NCBI GenBank assembly: GCA_016207825.1
Contig: JACQZI010000007.1
Coordinates: 1-64,000 of the forward strand
From: Planctomycetota bacterium
GTDB taxonomy: Bacteria; Planctomycetota; MHYJ01; JACQXL01; JACQZI01
Reading direction: 5' to 3'
Length of the DNA: 64,000 nucleotides
Positions 39,811-48,980 of this stretch are shown one piece after another. The notes beneath the pieces were generated by a model. The model had not been told where the DNA came from, did no database searches, and saw only the letters and a program-made list of their open reading frames with translations. A program made the translations under genes and the position numbers. Within the stretch, counting starts at the first letter, position 1, and each line of letters opens with the position of its first letter.

Positions 39811-42198
39811 CTATTTTGGGTGAAGCCTCTTTATTTCAAATATTTCCCTACGCTGTTCGGGAGTCAAAACGGCATTTCCGAAAACCCTGGCAACCGCTGA
39901 TTGAACGGCAAAATCGCTTTCCTGAATACCGTCTTTAAGAATCTTATACGTCTCAAGCGGGATAGACTCCTTGGTAAACCTGAATATTTCAGCCATAGCG
40001 TCGCAGGAAGCAATCCTGATTTCCGGTTTATTTTCCATATTATGAAAAACCCTGGTTAGCGGATCGATTGATTTTTTGTCTCCGAACCTGCCGATCGCTT
40101 TCAGGACCGGAATTCTGATTTCATCAGGACGCGATTCCAGCGAGCCGAGAAGTGCATCACTCGCACTTAGATAAGGATAAACGCAATTAACCAAATCAAG
40201 ATTTGCAAGCGATTCAGCCGCAAGGCGGGCAATTTCTTCTGCCCTAGCTTTGCTATCACGCTGGGCCTTTTCGGAACTGAAAGCCTTGTTTAATTCTTCT
40301 TCCAAAATAACCCTGTCGATTGGCTTAACCAAATAAGCCTGCGCTTCTTCTTTAAACACGGAACGAACTGTTTCCACATTGTCTTTATCGGTCAGGAGAA
40401 AAACAGGAACGTCTTTAGTCCGCAAATCCTTTTTCAAGCTGTCAAACACTGTTTCAACAACCTCGGTCCCTAACGGCGTAACCACGGAAAAAGTGACCTG
40501 GTTGGCGATTTTGGCGTTAAGAATTATCAAGTCTTCTGAAGGAAACTTCTTGGCGCGTAAAAGACCGTCTTTGCCGGTCATTGTTTCAACAGGGAAACAA
40601 TTCAATTTCAGTAATTCTTTCTTCAAACGTGCTCTTATCTCTTCGTTATCTTCAATAATAAGAACAACCCTGACTCCGGATTCACCTAGAGCTTCTAAAA
40701 TCACCGGCATTACTTTTTCGTCGCCGGGGAAATGACGCCGCGGAGCGATTTTCAATATTAACCTGGCTGCTGCATAACGAATGCGTTTATCCTCATCATC
40801 CAAGGCTTTAACAAGTGAAGCACCCGGCTTACGCATGCTTTCCTGTTCCCACTGAGTGCGTTTTAATACCCAGGCGTTTTTTTCTTCCGGAGTCATTTTA
40901 TTCAACTCCTCCGCTGTAGGCGTTTTAATCGGGGGTAGCGGCAAATCATCATCAGTTGCGCAACTATAAAGTGCGTCCACGCATGCCACTCCGATAAGGA
41001 CATTTCTATCAGTCAAACAACGGGCTAACGCCTGATACAGATATTTACGCGAGCCCATGGCGCCAAAAAGCGAACCCAACTGGGACGGTTTTAAATCTTC
41101 CTTTAATTTGTTCATGATTTCTTCAGTAACTTCCCCTTGCTGGAGTTGTAATTGGGTAGCTGCAAGCCCTAAATCGCTTTCCACCAATTGTGCCATATTA
41201 ACATTAATTAATAATGGGATTATTTTATCAAAGTTCTGGTCTAGTTTAAGGGCGTCATAACAGCATTCTTCAGCCAATTCTTCATTATAGGAAAATTCGG
41301 GAACATCCCGGGAAGTGATTTTATCCTGTTCAACATCCCAACGCCAGACAATATAAGTCCCGTAAAGATTGAGCATAACCGAAGGATGGCTATAGTAATA
41401 CTCTTCGGCTAAAGAATAATACAGTTCCTTGGCAGAAGGAAGCGTTTCCGGATATTTGCCCGTAATTTTCTGGAGGGCATCGGCAACGTATGTTTTCACT
41501 TCGGATAATTCTTCCGGGTTCTCTAAAACCCTTTTTAATTCAGGCACAGCCCTTTTATCCTTGATAGTCCCTAATATGATAGTAGCATTTTGCCTGACCA
41601 AACGATTCTTGCTGTTTAAAGCCTCAATTATCGGCAAAACCGATTCAATCCCCATCTTTTCTAGGCAATGAATACTATTTGCCCGTAATCTGGCATTCAG
41701 CTCATTACCCAGGTTTTCGATTAAATAAGGGCAAACTCGTTGACCAACGCAGGCCAAGCGGTTAACCGCATCCCATTTTTTTGTAATGCTGTCCGTATCC
41801 AATGAATTAACCAGCGCCTGTATTTCTTCGGTAGAAAGAATAAGCGGTGTCAAAACTCCTTTAGCCAGTTGCATAATCCTCAAAGCAGTATGATATGTTT
41901 CGGGTTTGCTCAACATCTGGCGCAGGTATTCTTCCCCGAGTTCATCGCGCAAAAAACGCAGGAAATCTTCTGCGGGATTCATCCTGAGAGCCTGCTCACA
42001 TTTTTTGTATGCCTCTTCATATTCTTCTTTATCCATATGCGTTTTCACTTCTTTGAAAAGCTGGCGAATCTGTTCATCCTGAGCAGCATCATCCTGAGAT
42101 GTAGCAATCGGTAAAAAAGGCGTGTTAAACAAAGAAAACATAAGCAGGCAAAAAGCCCCTAAAATAAAATAACGTGATTTACCTAATAAACTTTCCAT
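39811..42198 (-). CDS. exported HEAT-repeat protein with embedded pseudo-receiver domain
   Basis: A 795-residue protein. A signal or anchor helix lies at about 8-32. HEAT-type repeats follow (for example LRANSIHCLEKMGIESVLPIIEAL and AVPELKRVLENP). A CheY-like receiver at about 525-640 starts VRVVLIIEDNEEIRARL and ends AYLVKPIDRVILEEEL. More HEAT repeats close the protein. At the phosphorylation site the usual LDxxMP is ILNAKI, so the acceptor Asp appears to be Asn; the Lys (VKP) is kept. A phospho-dead receiver in a likely exported protein is unusual. ATG 42198 has an AAGGAG site and is preferred to the ATG at 42237. Confidence 0.8.
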   Translation of the reverse strand: MESLLGKSRYFILGAFCLLMFSLFNTPFLPIATSQDDAAQDEQIRQLFKEVKTHMDKEEYEEAYKKCEQALRMNPAEDFLRFLRDELGEEYLRQMLSKPETYHTALRIMQLAKGVLTPLILSTEEIQALVNSLDTDSITKKWDAVNRLACVGQRVCPYLIENLGNELNARLRANSIHCLEKMGIESVLPIIEALNSKNRLVRQNATIILGTIKDKRAVPELKRVLENPEELSEVKTYVADALQKITGKYPETLPSAKELYYSLAEEYYYSHPSVMLNLYGTYIVWRWDVEQDKITSRDVPEFSYNEELAEECCYDALKLDQNFDKIIPLLINVNMAQLVESDLGLAATQLQLQQGEVTEEIMNKLKEDLKPSQLGSLFGAMGSRKYLYQALARCLTDRNVLIGVACVDALYSCATDDDLPLPPIKTPTAEELNKMTPEEKNAWVLKRTQWEQESMRKPGASLVKALDDEDKRIRYAAARLILKIAPRRHFPGDEKVMPVILEALGESGVRVVLIIEDNEEIRARLKKELLKLNCFPVETMTGKDGLLRAKKFPSEDLIILNAKIANQVTFSVVTPLGTEVVETVFDSLKKDLRTKDVPVFLLTDKDNVETVRSVFKEEAQAYLVKPIDRVILEEELNKAFSSEKAQRDSKARAEEIARLAAESLANLDLVNCVYPYLSASDALLGSLESRPDEIRIPVLKAIGRFGDKKSIDPLTRVFHNMENKPEIRIASCDAMAEIFRFTKESIPLETYKILKDGIQESDFAVQSAVARVFGNAVLTPEQRREIFEIKRLHPK

Positions 42199-42250
42199 TT
42201 TAAAACTCCTTATAACTGAGGAGAAACAGGGTGACATTATAATAACCCTT

Positions 42251-42279
42251 TGTATACACTACTCTATAAAACCTGTCAA
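42251..42279 (-). promoter_or_regulatory. promoter for the HEAT/FHA unit
   Basis: On the minus strand TTGACA (42279-42274) and TATACA (42256-42251) are 17 bp apart. The predicted start near 42244 leaves about 45 nt before the preferred start codon. Confidence 0.65.
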
Positions 42280-42389
42280 GTAATTTATTGTTATAGAATG
42301 GCTAACGTGCCGTTTTACATAAAAAGCAAAAAGCATGATTTAACCTCTTGCGTTTTTCCTTGCCAGAAAACCGCCTTTTAATTAAAATC

Positions 42390-42932
42390 ATGTTTATGAA
42401 TTTTATGGAACTGGTAAAAAAGCGTCAAAGCGTGCGCAATTATCTGCCGGATATAGTCCCCCGTGAAGCTATTGAAAGATGCCTGGAAGCCACTCGGTTG
42501 GCGCCTTCTGCCAGTAATTCACAACCATGGCGTTTTATCGTGGTAGAAAGTCCCGAATTGAAAACCAAGCTTGCTGAAGCAGCTTTTTCCGGAATTTATT
42601 TCATATCTGCTTTTGCCAAAACCGCGCCTGTCCTCATCGCGGCGGTCAGGAAGCCATCCGGCTATCTTGCGCGAATGGGTGGGTTTTTCAGGGGACTCCA
42701 ATATAACCTAATTGATATCGGCATTGCTTGCGAACATCTTGTCATGCAGGCAACCGAAGAAGGCTTAGGGACATGCTGGATCGGCTGGTTTAATGAAAAA
42801 AAGTCAAAAAAGGTTTTGAACCTGTCTAAAGCCAGCCGTGTAGATATTATCATAAGCATGGGGTATGCTTCCTCCAAGGAAACCAGAAATAAAATACGGA
42901 AACCTCTTGACGAAATTAGGATTTACAAGTAA
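42390..42932 (+). CDS. nitroreductase-family flavoprotein
   Basis: A 180-residue protein of the FMN-dependent nitroreductase fold: MELVKKRQSVRNYLPDIVPREAIERCLEA, LAPSASNSQPWRFIVV (FMN phosphate-binding Arg and Ser), and EEGLGTCWIGWFNEKK. NAD(P)H-dependent reduction of unknown substrates is likely. The start is uncertain: ATGs at 42390, 42396 and 42405 are possible, none with a strong ribosome site. It precedes an HD-domain gene by 12 bp. Confidence 0.85.
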   Translation: MFMNFMELVKKRQSVRNYLPDIVPREAIERCLEATRLAPSASNSQPWRFIVVESPELKTKLAEAAFSGIYFISAFAKTAPVLIAAVRKPSGYLARMGGFFRGLQYNLIDIGIACEHLVMQATEEGLGTCWIGWFNEKKSKKVLNLSKASRVDIIISMGYASSKETRNKIRKPLDEIRIYK

Positions 42933-42943
42933 AATATTATTTT

Positions 42944-43669
42944 GTGATTGAGAAAATACTTGCTGAGCTTAACATCAATCCGAGGGAACTGATTACCCAT
43001 TCCATCCTGCAAAGCCAGGAAGCGCTGGATGGAATAATTAAGTTTTATGAAAGGATAGAAACCCAATTAAGCAATCAGCCTGCTGGCGGGCAAAAGAGCC
43101 GGGAAAGTTATGCCTATGACCATATCGTTACTCATTCACGCAATGTAGCTTTTTATGCTACTGCCATCGCACGTGAGGCAAAAACTTCAGCGAAAGAAAC
43201 GTATGAAATAGCTCTGGCCTCCTTTCTTCACGACCTTGAAAAAATATATTGGCCGCTGGATTTGCTTTATAATAAAACTAAGAATGCTTTCACGGAAAGC
43301 GATTGGAAACGCCTGACAGAACATCCGGTAGCCACGGCAATCTTTGTGGAAAGGCTTGCAAAAAACCAGATTTCCAAAGAAGTAATAAAAATGATAGAAC
43401 AGCACCATGAAGACTACAACGGAGAAGGCTATCCGAACAATCTTGCCGGCGACGAGATATGCTTCGGGGCGCGTATTATCCGGGTGGCGGATTCTTTTTC
43501 ATCTATGACTTCGTCCAGACCGTATAAAGCACATCCAGCCAGCCGAGAAACTGCCTTGAAAGAATTAAAAGCTACAGCCGGCATCATGTATGACCCTAAA
43601 ACCATCGCCCTGTTTGAAAAAGTTATGGCTAACATTCCAATCCCAAAAAACGGCCTCGCCAAAAACTAA
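42944..43669 (+). CDS. HD-domain phosphohydrolase, HD-GYP-like
   Basis: A 241-residue soluble protein. The HD metal site is visible as YDHIVTHSRNVAFYATAIAREA and LASFLHDLEKI, followed by LTEHPVATAIFVE, IEQHHEDYNGEGYPNNLAGDEI and RIIRVADSFSSMTSSRPYK. The order and spacing follow the HD-GYP group, which cleaves c-di-GMP. The GYP triplet is present in modified form (GEGYPNN). The start is a GTG at 42944 with no clear ribosome site. If active it would oppose the GGDEF protein at 21856. Confidence 0.8.
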   Translation: MIEKILAELNINPRELITHSILQSQEALDGIIKFYERIETQLSNQPAGGQKSRESYAYDHIVTHSRNVAFYATAIAREAKTSAKETYEIALASFLHDLEKIYWPLDLLYNKTKNAFTESDWKRLTEHPVATAIFVERLAKNQISKEVIKMIEQHHEDYNGEGYPNNLAGDEICFGARIIRVADSFSSMTSSRPYKAHPASRETALKELKATAGIMYDPKTIALFEKVMANIPIPKNGLAKN

Positions 43670-43726
43670 AGAAACATAAGAAAATAGTTGCCTTGCCTTT
43701 GATTATTAGTTATATTGTATCTCTTT

Positions 43727-44911
43727 ATGGCAGATATATTTCAGAAATGCTTCAGTTTTACACGCGCTAAAGAAGCCAAAGAAGCCGGTTACTATCCATA
43801 CTTCAAAGCCATCCAGTCCGGGGCGGACGTGGAAGTACTGATTGACGGCAAGAAAATGATAATGATTGGCTCCAATAACTACCTGGGCTTAACCCAGGAC
43901 CCGCGCGTAAAGGAAGCCGCCATTAAAGCCATAGAAAAATACGGAAGCGGATGCACCGGCTCAAGATTCCTTAACGGCACGCTGGATATCCACGAAGAAC
44001 TGGAAGACAAACTCGCCAAATTCATGAAAAAGGAAATGTGCCAGATTGTCTCCACCGGGTTCCAGACAAATCAGGCGGCTCTTTCCACCGTAATCGGTAA
44101 AAACGATACGGTTATACTCGACCGCAACAATCACGCCAGCATTATTGACGGATGCCGTTTATCTTTCGGCAAGCCTATCAAATACCGGCATAATGATATG
44201 GAAGACCTTGAACGCATCTTAAAAGGATTAGAGGATCCGGAAAGCGCGATGATTGTAGTGGATGGCGTCTTTAGCATGGAAGGCGATTTGGCTAACTTGC
44301 CGGAAATAGTCAAACTGAAAAAGAAATATAAATGCCGCTTGATGGTTGATGATGCCCACGGCATCGGCGTATTAGGCAAAAACGGGCGCGGCGTGTCAGA
44401 ACACTTCGGCGTGGAAGATGATGTTGATATTATCATGGGAACTTTCAGCAAATCATTTGCCTCGCTGGGCGGATTTCTGGTCGGAGCGGAACCGGTTATA
44501 AATTATATCAAACATATTGCCCGTGCGCTTATATTTTCCGCCAGTCCCCCGCCGGCAAGCGTAGCAACCGTATTAAAGGCGCTGGAAATCCTCCAGAAAG
44601 AGCCCGAACGGCGCACCCGGCTCTGGAAAATCACCAAGAAAATGCACGCTGGTTATAAAAAACTCGGATTTAACATCGGACCAACCCAAACCCCGATTAT
44701 CCCCCTTATTATCGGGGACGATATGAAAACCCTGTTTTTCTGGAAGGCATTATTTGAAAAAGGATTATTCTCTAACCCGGTTATCCCGCCGGCGGTTAAT
44801 CCGGGCGGCTCTCTCATCCGCACCAGTTACATGGCAACCCATACGGATACCGAACTCGATAAAGTCCTGGATATTTGCGGGCATGTCGGCAAGAAGATGA
44901 AAATTATATAA
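43727..44911 (+). CDS. alpha-oxoamine synthase family PLP enzyme
   Basis: A 394-residue enzyme related to glycine C-acetyltransferase, BioF and serine palmitoyltransferase, condensing an amino acid with an acyl-CoA. The PLP lysine is K242 (GTFSKSFASLGGF). SNNYLGLTQDPRV, GSGCTGSRFLNGT, DAHGIGVLGKNGRG and DRNNHASIIDG are typical. The overall pattern is close to serine palmitoyltransferase-like and planctomycete members, but the acyl substrate cannot be decided from sequence. ATG 43727 is used; the only upstream alternative is a TTG. It is followed by oah after 28 bp. Confidence 0.86.
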   Translation: MADIFQKCFSFTRAKEAKEAGYYPYFKAIQSGADVEVLIDGKKMIMIGSNNYLGLTQDPRVKEAAIKAIEKYGSGCTGSRFLNGTLDIHEELEDKLAKFMKKEMCQIVSTGFQTNQAALSTVIGKNDTVILDRNNHASIIDGCRLSFGKPIKYRHNDMEDLERILKGLEDPESAMIVVDGVFSMEGDLANLPEIVKLKKKYKCRLMVDDAHGIGVLGKNGRGVSEHFGVEDDVDIIMGTFSKSFASLGGFLVGAEPVINYIKHIARALIFSASPPPASVATVLKALEILQKEPERRTRLWKITKKMHAGYKKLGFNIGPTQTPIIPLIIGDDMKTLFFWKALFEKGLFSNPVIPPAVNPGGSLIRTSYMATHTDTELDKVLDICGHVGKKMKII

Positions 44912-44939
44912 ATCAACTCACCAAATAAAGGAGGCTCTG

Positions 44940-46073
44940 ATGAAAAGCATTACGTGGCTGGAAAAAGACACCAAAAAGAAGAATCACTTCCTTTTTAGTG
45001 AAGAGCATTTCGGGACCGAACCGCCAACCATAGTTTATGAAAAACGCCCTGTCATCGACCCAAAAACAGGCAATGAAGCCAAAGGGCTCTATACGGCATG
45101 GATTACGCTTAATAACCCCGCTCAATATAACTCTTATACCACCGGCATGGTAAAAGGCGTGATAGCCGGCTTCCAACGCGCCTCGGCGGATAACAGTATA
45201 GTAGCCGTGGTCTTTACCGGCGCGGGCGATAAGGCATTCTGCACCGGCGGCAATACCAAGGAATACGCCGAATATTATTCAATGAACCCGACCGAATACG
45301 GCAACTACATGGATTTATTCAATGCCATGGTTGATGGCATATTAAACTGCAAGAAACCGGTCATATGCCGCGTCAACGGGATGCGCGTTGCCGGCGGACA
45401 GGAAATCGGCACCGCCTGCGATATCTCGGTTTCATCTGATTTGGCAATATTCGGACAAGCCGGTCCGCGCCATGGCTCTGCCCCTGATGGCGGCGCCACG
45501 GATTTCCTGCCGCTCTTTATGGGTCTGGAAAACGGGATGTGGAGCTGCACCGCCTGCGAAATGTGGAGCGCCTATAAAGTCAAGCAACTTGGCCTTATTA
45601 GCAAGGTCGTTCCGGTTATTAAGGACAGCGGCAAATTCATCAGAAATCCGCTTGTCGTCACGGATAAATACGTGGAAAACGGGGAAATTGTCTATGGCGA
45701 ATTCAAGAAAGGCGATGAAGCCGCAAAGGCAAGGGAATTCGTCAAAAATGCCAATACTGATTTTGAGTTCCTAGATAAAGCCGTTAACGAAATCATCTGG
45801 ACTTTTACCAATCTGATGCCGGGATGTTTGATAAAGACAATTGATAGCGTCAGGATGAAGAAGAAATTCTATTGGGACCAGAGCAAACTCCCCAACCGTC
45901 ACTGGCTGGCGGCAAATATGGCAACCGAGGCATTCATCGGATTCAATGCCTTTAATACCAAAAAGCAAACAGGCAAAGACGTCATCGACTTTATCAAATA
46001 TCGCCAGCTCCTTGCCGAAGGGCATCACTTTGATGAAGAACTAATAAGCGAAGTTCTCCCTAAACCGAAATAG
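44940..46073 (+). CDS. oah: 6-oxocyclohex-1-ene-1-carbonyl-CoA hydrolase (Oah/BamA, ring-opening)
   Basis: A 377-residue crotonase-fold hydrolase that opens the ring of 6-oxocyclohexene-carbonyl-CoA in the anaerobic benzoyl-CoA pathway. Length and the whole pattern match the family: NNPAQYNSYTTGMVKGVIAG, VVFTGAGDKAFCTGGNTKEY, CRVNGMRVAGGQEIG, FGQAGPRHGSA-x-DGGATDFLPL, and GEFKKGDEAA. An AAAGGAGG site precedes the start. No benzoyl-CoA reductase, Dch or Had gene is visible; neighbours are an alpha-oxoamine synthase and an ABC exporter. It is unrelated to the outer-membrane BamA. Assignment to the family is firm; the physiological substrate here is open. Confidence 0.85.
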   Translation: MKSITWLEKDTKKKNHFLFSEEHFGTEPPTIVYEKRPVIDPKTGNEAKGLYTAWITLNNPAQYNSYTTGMVKGVIAGFQRASADNSIVAVVFTGAGDKAFCTGGNTKEYAEYYSMNPTEYGNYMDLFNAMVDGILNCKKPVICRVNGMRVAGGQEIGTACDISVSSDLAIFGQAGPRHGSAPDGGATDFLPLFMGLENGMWSCTACEMWSAYKVKQLGLISKVVPVIKDSGKFIRNPLVVTDKYVENGEIVYGEFKKGDEAAKAREFVKNANTDFEFLDKAVNEIIWTFTNLMPGCLIKTIDSVRMKKKFYWDQSKLPNRHWLAANMATEAFIGFNAFNTKKQTGKDVIDFIKYRQLLAEGHHFDEELISEVLPKPK

Positions 46074-46076
46074 AAA

Positions 46077-46997
46077 ATGATAAGATTAGATTCAATACGT
46101 AAAGAATACGACGACCTGGTGGCGGTCAAGAACTTAAGCCTTAATATCGCCAAAGGCGCTATCTACGGGCTGATTGGCCCCAACGGCGCTGGTAAAACTA
46201 CCACCTTAAAAACCCTGGTCGGATTGCTCGAACCAACCCACGGCTCAGTGTTTATCAACGATATCAATATCAACGATAATCCCACTTCAATCCGCCGGAT
46301 GGTCGGCTATATGCCGGATTTCTTTTCCCTTTATGACGACTTAAAGGTTTGGGAGTACCCGGATTTCTTTGCCGAGGCATACGAGATTAAGAATAAAGAA
46401 AACAGGTTAAAAGAAATACTTGCCATGACCGATTTGGAATCCAAGCGAGACGGGTTTATTGCCGGCCTTTCCAGAGGGATGAAACAACGCCTGCTATTCG
46501 GCAAGACCATCCTGCACGACCCGGAAATACTCGTGCTGGACGAGCCGGCAAGCGGTTTAGACCCAAAGGCGCGTATTGACCTCAGGGATACCCTAAAAAA
46601 ACTGAGCGCCCAGGGCAAGACAACCATTATTTCTTCCCATATCCTTACCGAACTTTCCGATATATGCAACTCGGTCGGCATTATGGAAAAGGGCGTGATG
46701 GTGGAAACCGGCACTATTGACGAGATTCTTGCCCGCATTCAGACCAAGAAAATCATACATCTTGATATCATCGGGGAAAAACCGCCGGTCATGGATTTCC
46801 TTAAAACACTTGCCGGCGTGGATTATGCGGCGGAGAAAAACAACCTGATTGAAATCGGCTTTTCCGGCAAGCGCGAGGATATGCCGGCGCTTCTCAAGGC
46901 ATTGGTCGCAAAAGATATCCAGTTGGTTTCTTTGCACGAACATAAGCAAAATCTTGAAGAGATATTTATGTCTATCTCTCATCATGAGGTATCGTAA
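46077..46997 (+). CDS. ABC-2 type transporter ATP-binding protein
   Basis: A 306-residue ATPase with Walker A GPNGAGKTT (about 34-42), the signature LSRGMKQR and Walker B ILVLDEPASGLDP. The C-terminal extension (about 220-306) is typical of exporters of the CcmA/NatA type. It begins 4 bp after oah, and its stop overlaps the permease start by one base. It powers the permease encoded next; the substrate is not evident. Confidence 0.92.
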   Translation: MIRLDSIRKEYDDLVAVKNLSLNIAKGAIYGLIGPNGAGKTTTLKTLVGLLEPTHGSVFINDININDNPTSIRRMVGYMPDFFSLYDDLKVWEYPDFFAEAYEIKNKENRLKEILAMTDLESKRDGFIAGLSRGMKQRLLFGKTILHDPEILVLDEPASGLDPKARIDLRDTLKKLSAQGKTTIISSHILTELSDICNSVGIMEKGVMVETGTIDEILARIQTKKIIHLDIIGEKPPVMDFLKTLAGVDYAAEKNNLIEIGFSGKREDMPALLKALVAKDIQLVSLHEHKQNLEEIFMSISHHEVS

Positions 46998-48514
46998 TGG
47001 CAGATATGCTTTTTAATAACCCGGAGATTATCCGCAATGTCCGGTCAAGGTTACGGCCCAGAACTCTTATAATCAGCGGGGTAATTATTTTTTCCCTATT
47101 CTTATTTATTGGCATCCTTGCTTTGGGTCCGGGCGAGTATAATTCACCGGAGCGAATTATCGAAAAATGGCATGCCCTGTTTATGATATATGCCGTTTTC
47201 GCACTGCTGATTGGTTTTATTTATGGGGCCGCAAGCACGGCATCATGCGTTGTGGGGGAAAAGGATAAAAATACCTATGACCTTTTATTCCTCACCCCGC
47301 TTTCTGATAAGTCGTTAACCATCGGTAAGCTAATCGGTTCAACCGCACACGCCTGGTTTTTGTTGCTACTTATCCTTCCTTTTATCCTTATATCAGGGCT
47401 TGCCGGTCATGTGGATGGCATCAGGCTTATTTCATTCCACCTTGTTTTAATATCAGGAACGCTGTTTTTCGCTTCACTAGGTTTATTGATCTCAATCAGC
47501 GTAAAGAAACCGTCAGAAGCAACCGGAGGCGCGGTTATATCTGTAATAATTATTATAATTATGAGCTCTGCCTTTCTGGATATAAAAGAAACCCGTTTCC
47601 TTTCTGCATTAAGCCCGATTCCTTTAATGCGTGAAATAGGGGAAGAGTTTTCCAGAGCAAATTACTACCGTTCTCTATATATAAATGAAGCCTCCTTCTT
47701 TGGGTTATCTACAAACGGGGCGTTGTTTACCATATTACTTTATCTCTATCTTACTTATTGGGCAATCATTGCCGTTGCCCGTAAAATCAGGAATCCTGCA
47801 GGAATATATTTATCTAAGCTACAGGCTATTATTTTCTTCCTGATATTTGAGATGTTTATGGTTGGGGCTATTTGGAAATATAGCCAACTTCCTCTTATGG
47901 ATAATGTGCGTTATGAATATACATTTAATGCCGTTTTGTATGCTTACACATTTACAAATATCGTATTATTATTTGCGCTTATCTTTGGGCTCACGCTTTC
48001 TTATGATGACTATTTTGCCTATGTCAGGGCAAATGCAGAAAAACGTCCTTATAAACTATTCCATCAAAGGACCCCTTCTCATTTATTAGTTTTAATATGT
48101 CTTGTTATTATGATAGCAGGTTTTATTGTTGCAGTTCGTTCTTTTTCATTACAACAATCTCTCGTTTTACACTTGGTTGTTGCCCTTGAAACTGTCGCTA
48201 TCTTTTATTTAGTAATGCAACTATTTAAAACACTAATGAAAAACTATGGGGCAATAGTATCATTTATTTTATTAATTATTGCTAACGGAATACCGCCTTT
48301 AGTCATAGCTGTATTTGATCTTCCTGCTCGATATCATCTTTATTTAAACCCTATCGCTTATTTAGCGCAGATAGACGATTATGTTTTTAAGTCAAATACC
48401 GAATATTTCACTTTACCTATTATATTGGGGGTTTTATTAATAGGGATGTCTATGCTTTTCATCAAGCGTCATTATACGATAAAGGAAATAGTCGTCCGCC
48501 GGATGCAAAAATAA
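46997..48514 (+). CDS. ABC-2 type transporter permease
   Basis: A 505-residue membrane protein with about twelve hydrophobic segments, starting at 24-45 (PRTLIISGVIIFSLFLFIGI). The region after the second helix (STASCVVGEKDKNTYDLLFLTPLSDKSLTIGKLIGS) is the typical ABC-2 permease pattern. The long form, with two bundles, is frequent in bacterial ABC-2 exporters. It pairs with the ATPase immediately upstream and closes the oah-linked unit. Confidence 0.85.
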   Translation: MADMLFNNPEIIRNVRSRLRPRTLIISGVIIFSLFLFIGILALGPGEYNSPERIIEKWHALFMIYAVFALLIGFIYGAASTASCVVGEKDKNTYDLLFLTPLSDKSLTIGKLIGSTAHAWFLLLLILPFILISGLAGHVDGIRLISFHLVLISGTLFFASLGLLISISVKKPSEATGGAVISVIIIIIMSSAFLDIKETRFLSALSPIPLMREIGEEFSRANYYRSLYINEASFFGLSTNGALFTILLYLYLTYWAIIAVARKIRNPAGIYLSKLQAIIFFLIFEMFMVGAIWKYSQLPLMDNVRYEYTFNAVLYAYTFTNIVLLFALIFGLTLSYDDYFAYVRANAEKRPYKLFHQRTPSHLLVLICLVIMIAGFIVAVRSFSLQQSLVLHLVVALETVAIFYLVMQLFKTLMKNYGAIVSFILLIIANGIPPLVIAVFDLPARYHLYLNPIAYLAQIDDYVFKSNTEYFTLPIILGVLLIGMSMLFIKRHYTIKEIVVRRMQK

Positions 48515-48521
48515 CAACCGC

Positions 48522-48951
48522 ATATTAAATAGCAAAAAGCAAAATGCAAAGAGACAACTCAAAGTTTAAAGATGAGTTCAAGAAGAGATTATATGGCTTT
48601 ACGCTGCGGCTTGTAGAGTTTTTGGATAAACTCCCGCACGACAATGTTTCAAGGAGGATTGGCGACCAATTGCTTCGCAGCGGAACGAGTATTATCGGGA
48701 ATTATGTGGAGGGGCAGTCGGCCAGCAGTAAACGTGATTTTACTAATTTCTTTAACACTTCGCTCAAGTCAGCTAACGAGAGCAAATTATGGATTGCATT
48801 GCTACGCGATACAAAACGCGCTAACGCTGAAGATGTTATTTGGTTTATAAAAGAACTGAACGAAATCAGCAATATATTTGCATCCAGCATCTTAACCCTT
48901 AAAGGAAGGAGATAGTTTTACATTTTAATCTGTATTTTTGCTATTTGATAT
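48522..48951. repeat. inverted repeats bracketing the four-helix-bundle gene
   Basis: ATATTAAATAGCAAAAA (48522-48538) is repeated in inverted orientation with one mismatch at 48935-48951. The arms lie just outside the gene at 48544-48915. This is the arrangement of a small mobile cassette inserted between the ABC permease and fabG. Confidence 0.65.
48544..48915 (+). CDS. four-helix bundle protein (23S rRNA intervening-sequence family)
   Basis: A 123-residue helical protein of the family first described within 23S rRNA intervening sequences and often found as free-standing genes. Typical features are FKKRLYGFTLRLVEFLDKLP, RRIGDQLLRSGTSIIGNYVEGQSA and ESKLWIALLRDTKRA. The biological role is unknown; similar proteins form pentameric bundles. 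It is flanked by inverted repeats, which supports mobility. There is no rRNA around it here. Confidence 0.88.
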   Translation: MQRDNSKFKDEFKKRLYGFTLRLVEFLDKLPHDNVSRRIGDQLLRSGTSIIGNYVEGQSASSKRDFTNFFNTSLKSANESKLWIALLRDTKRANAEDVIWFIKELNEISNIFASSILTLKGRR

Positions 48952-48980
48952 TTAATCTTTAATATGACAAAGGAGTTGCT

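Noticed and set aside
44940-46073. Outer-membrane assembly protein BamA
   Set aside because: Only the name coincides; the protein is a crotonase-fold CoA hydrolase with no POTRA domains or barrel.
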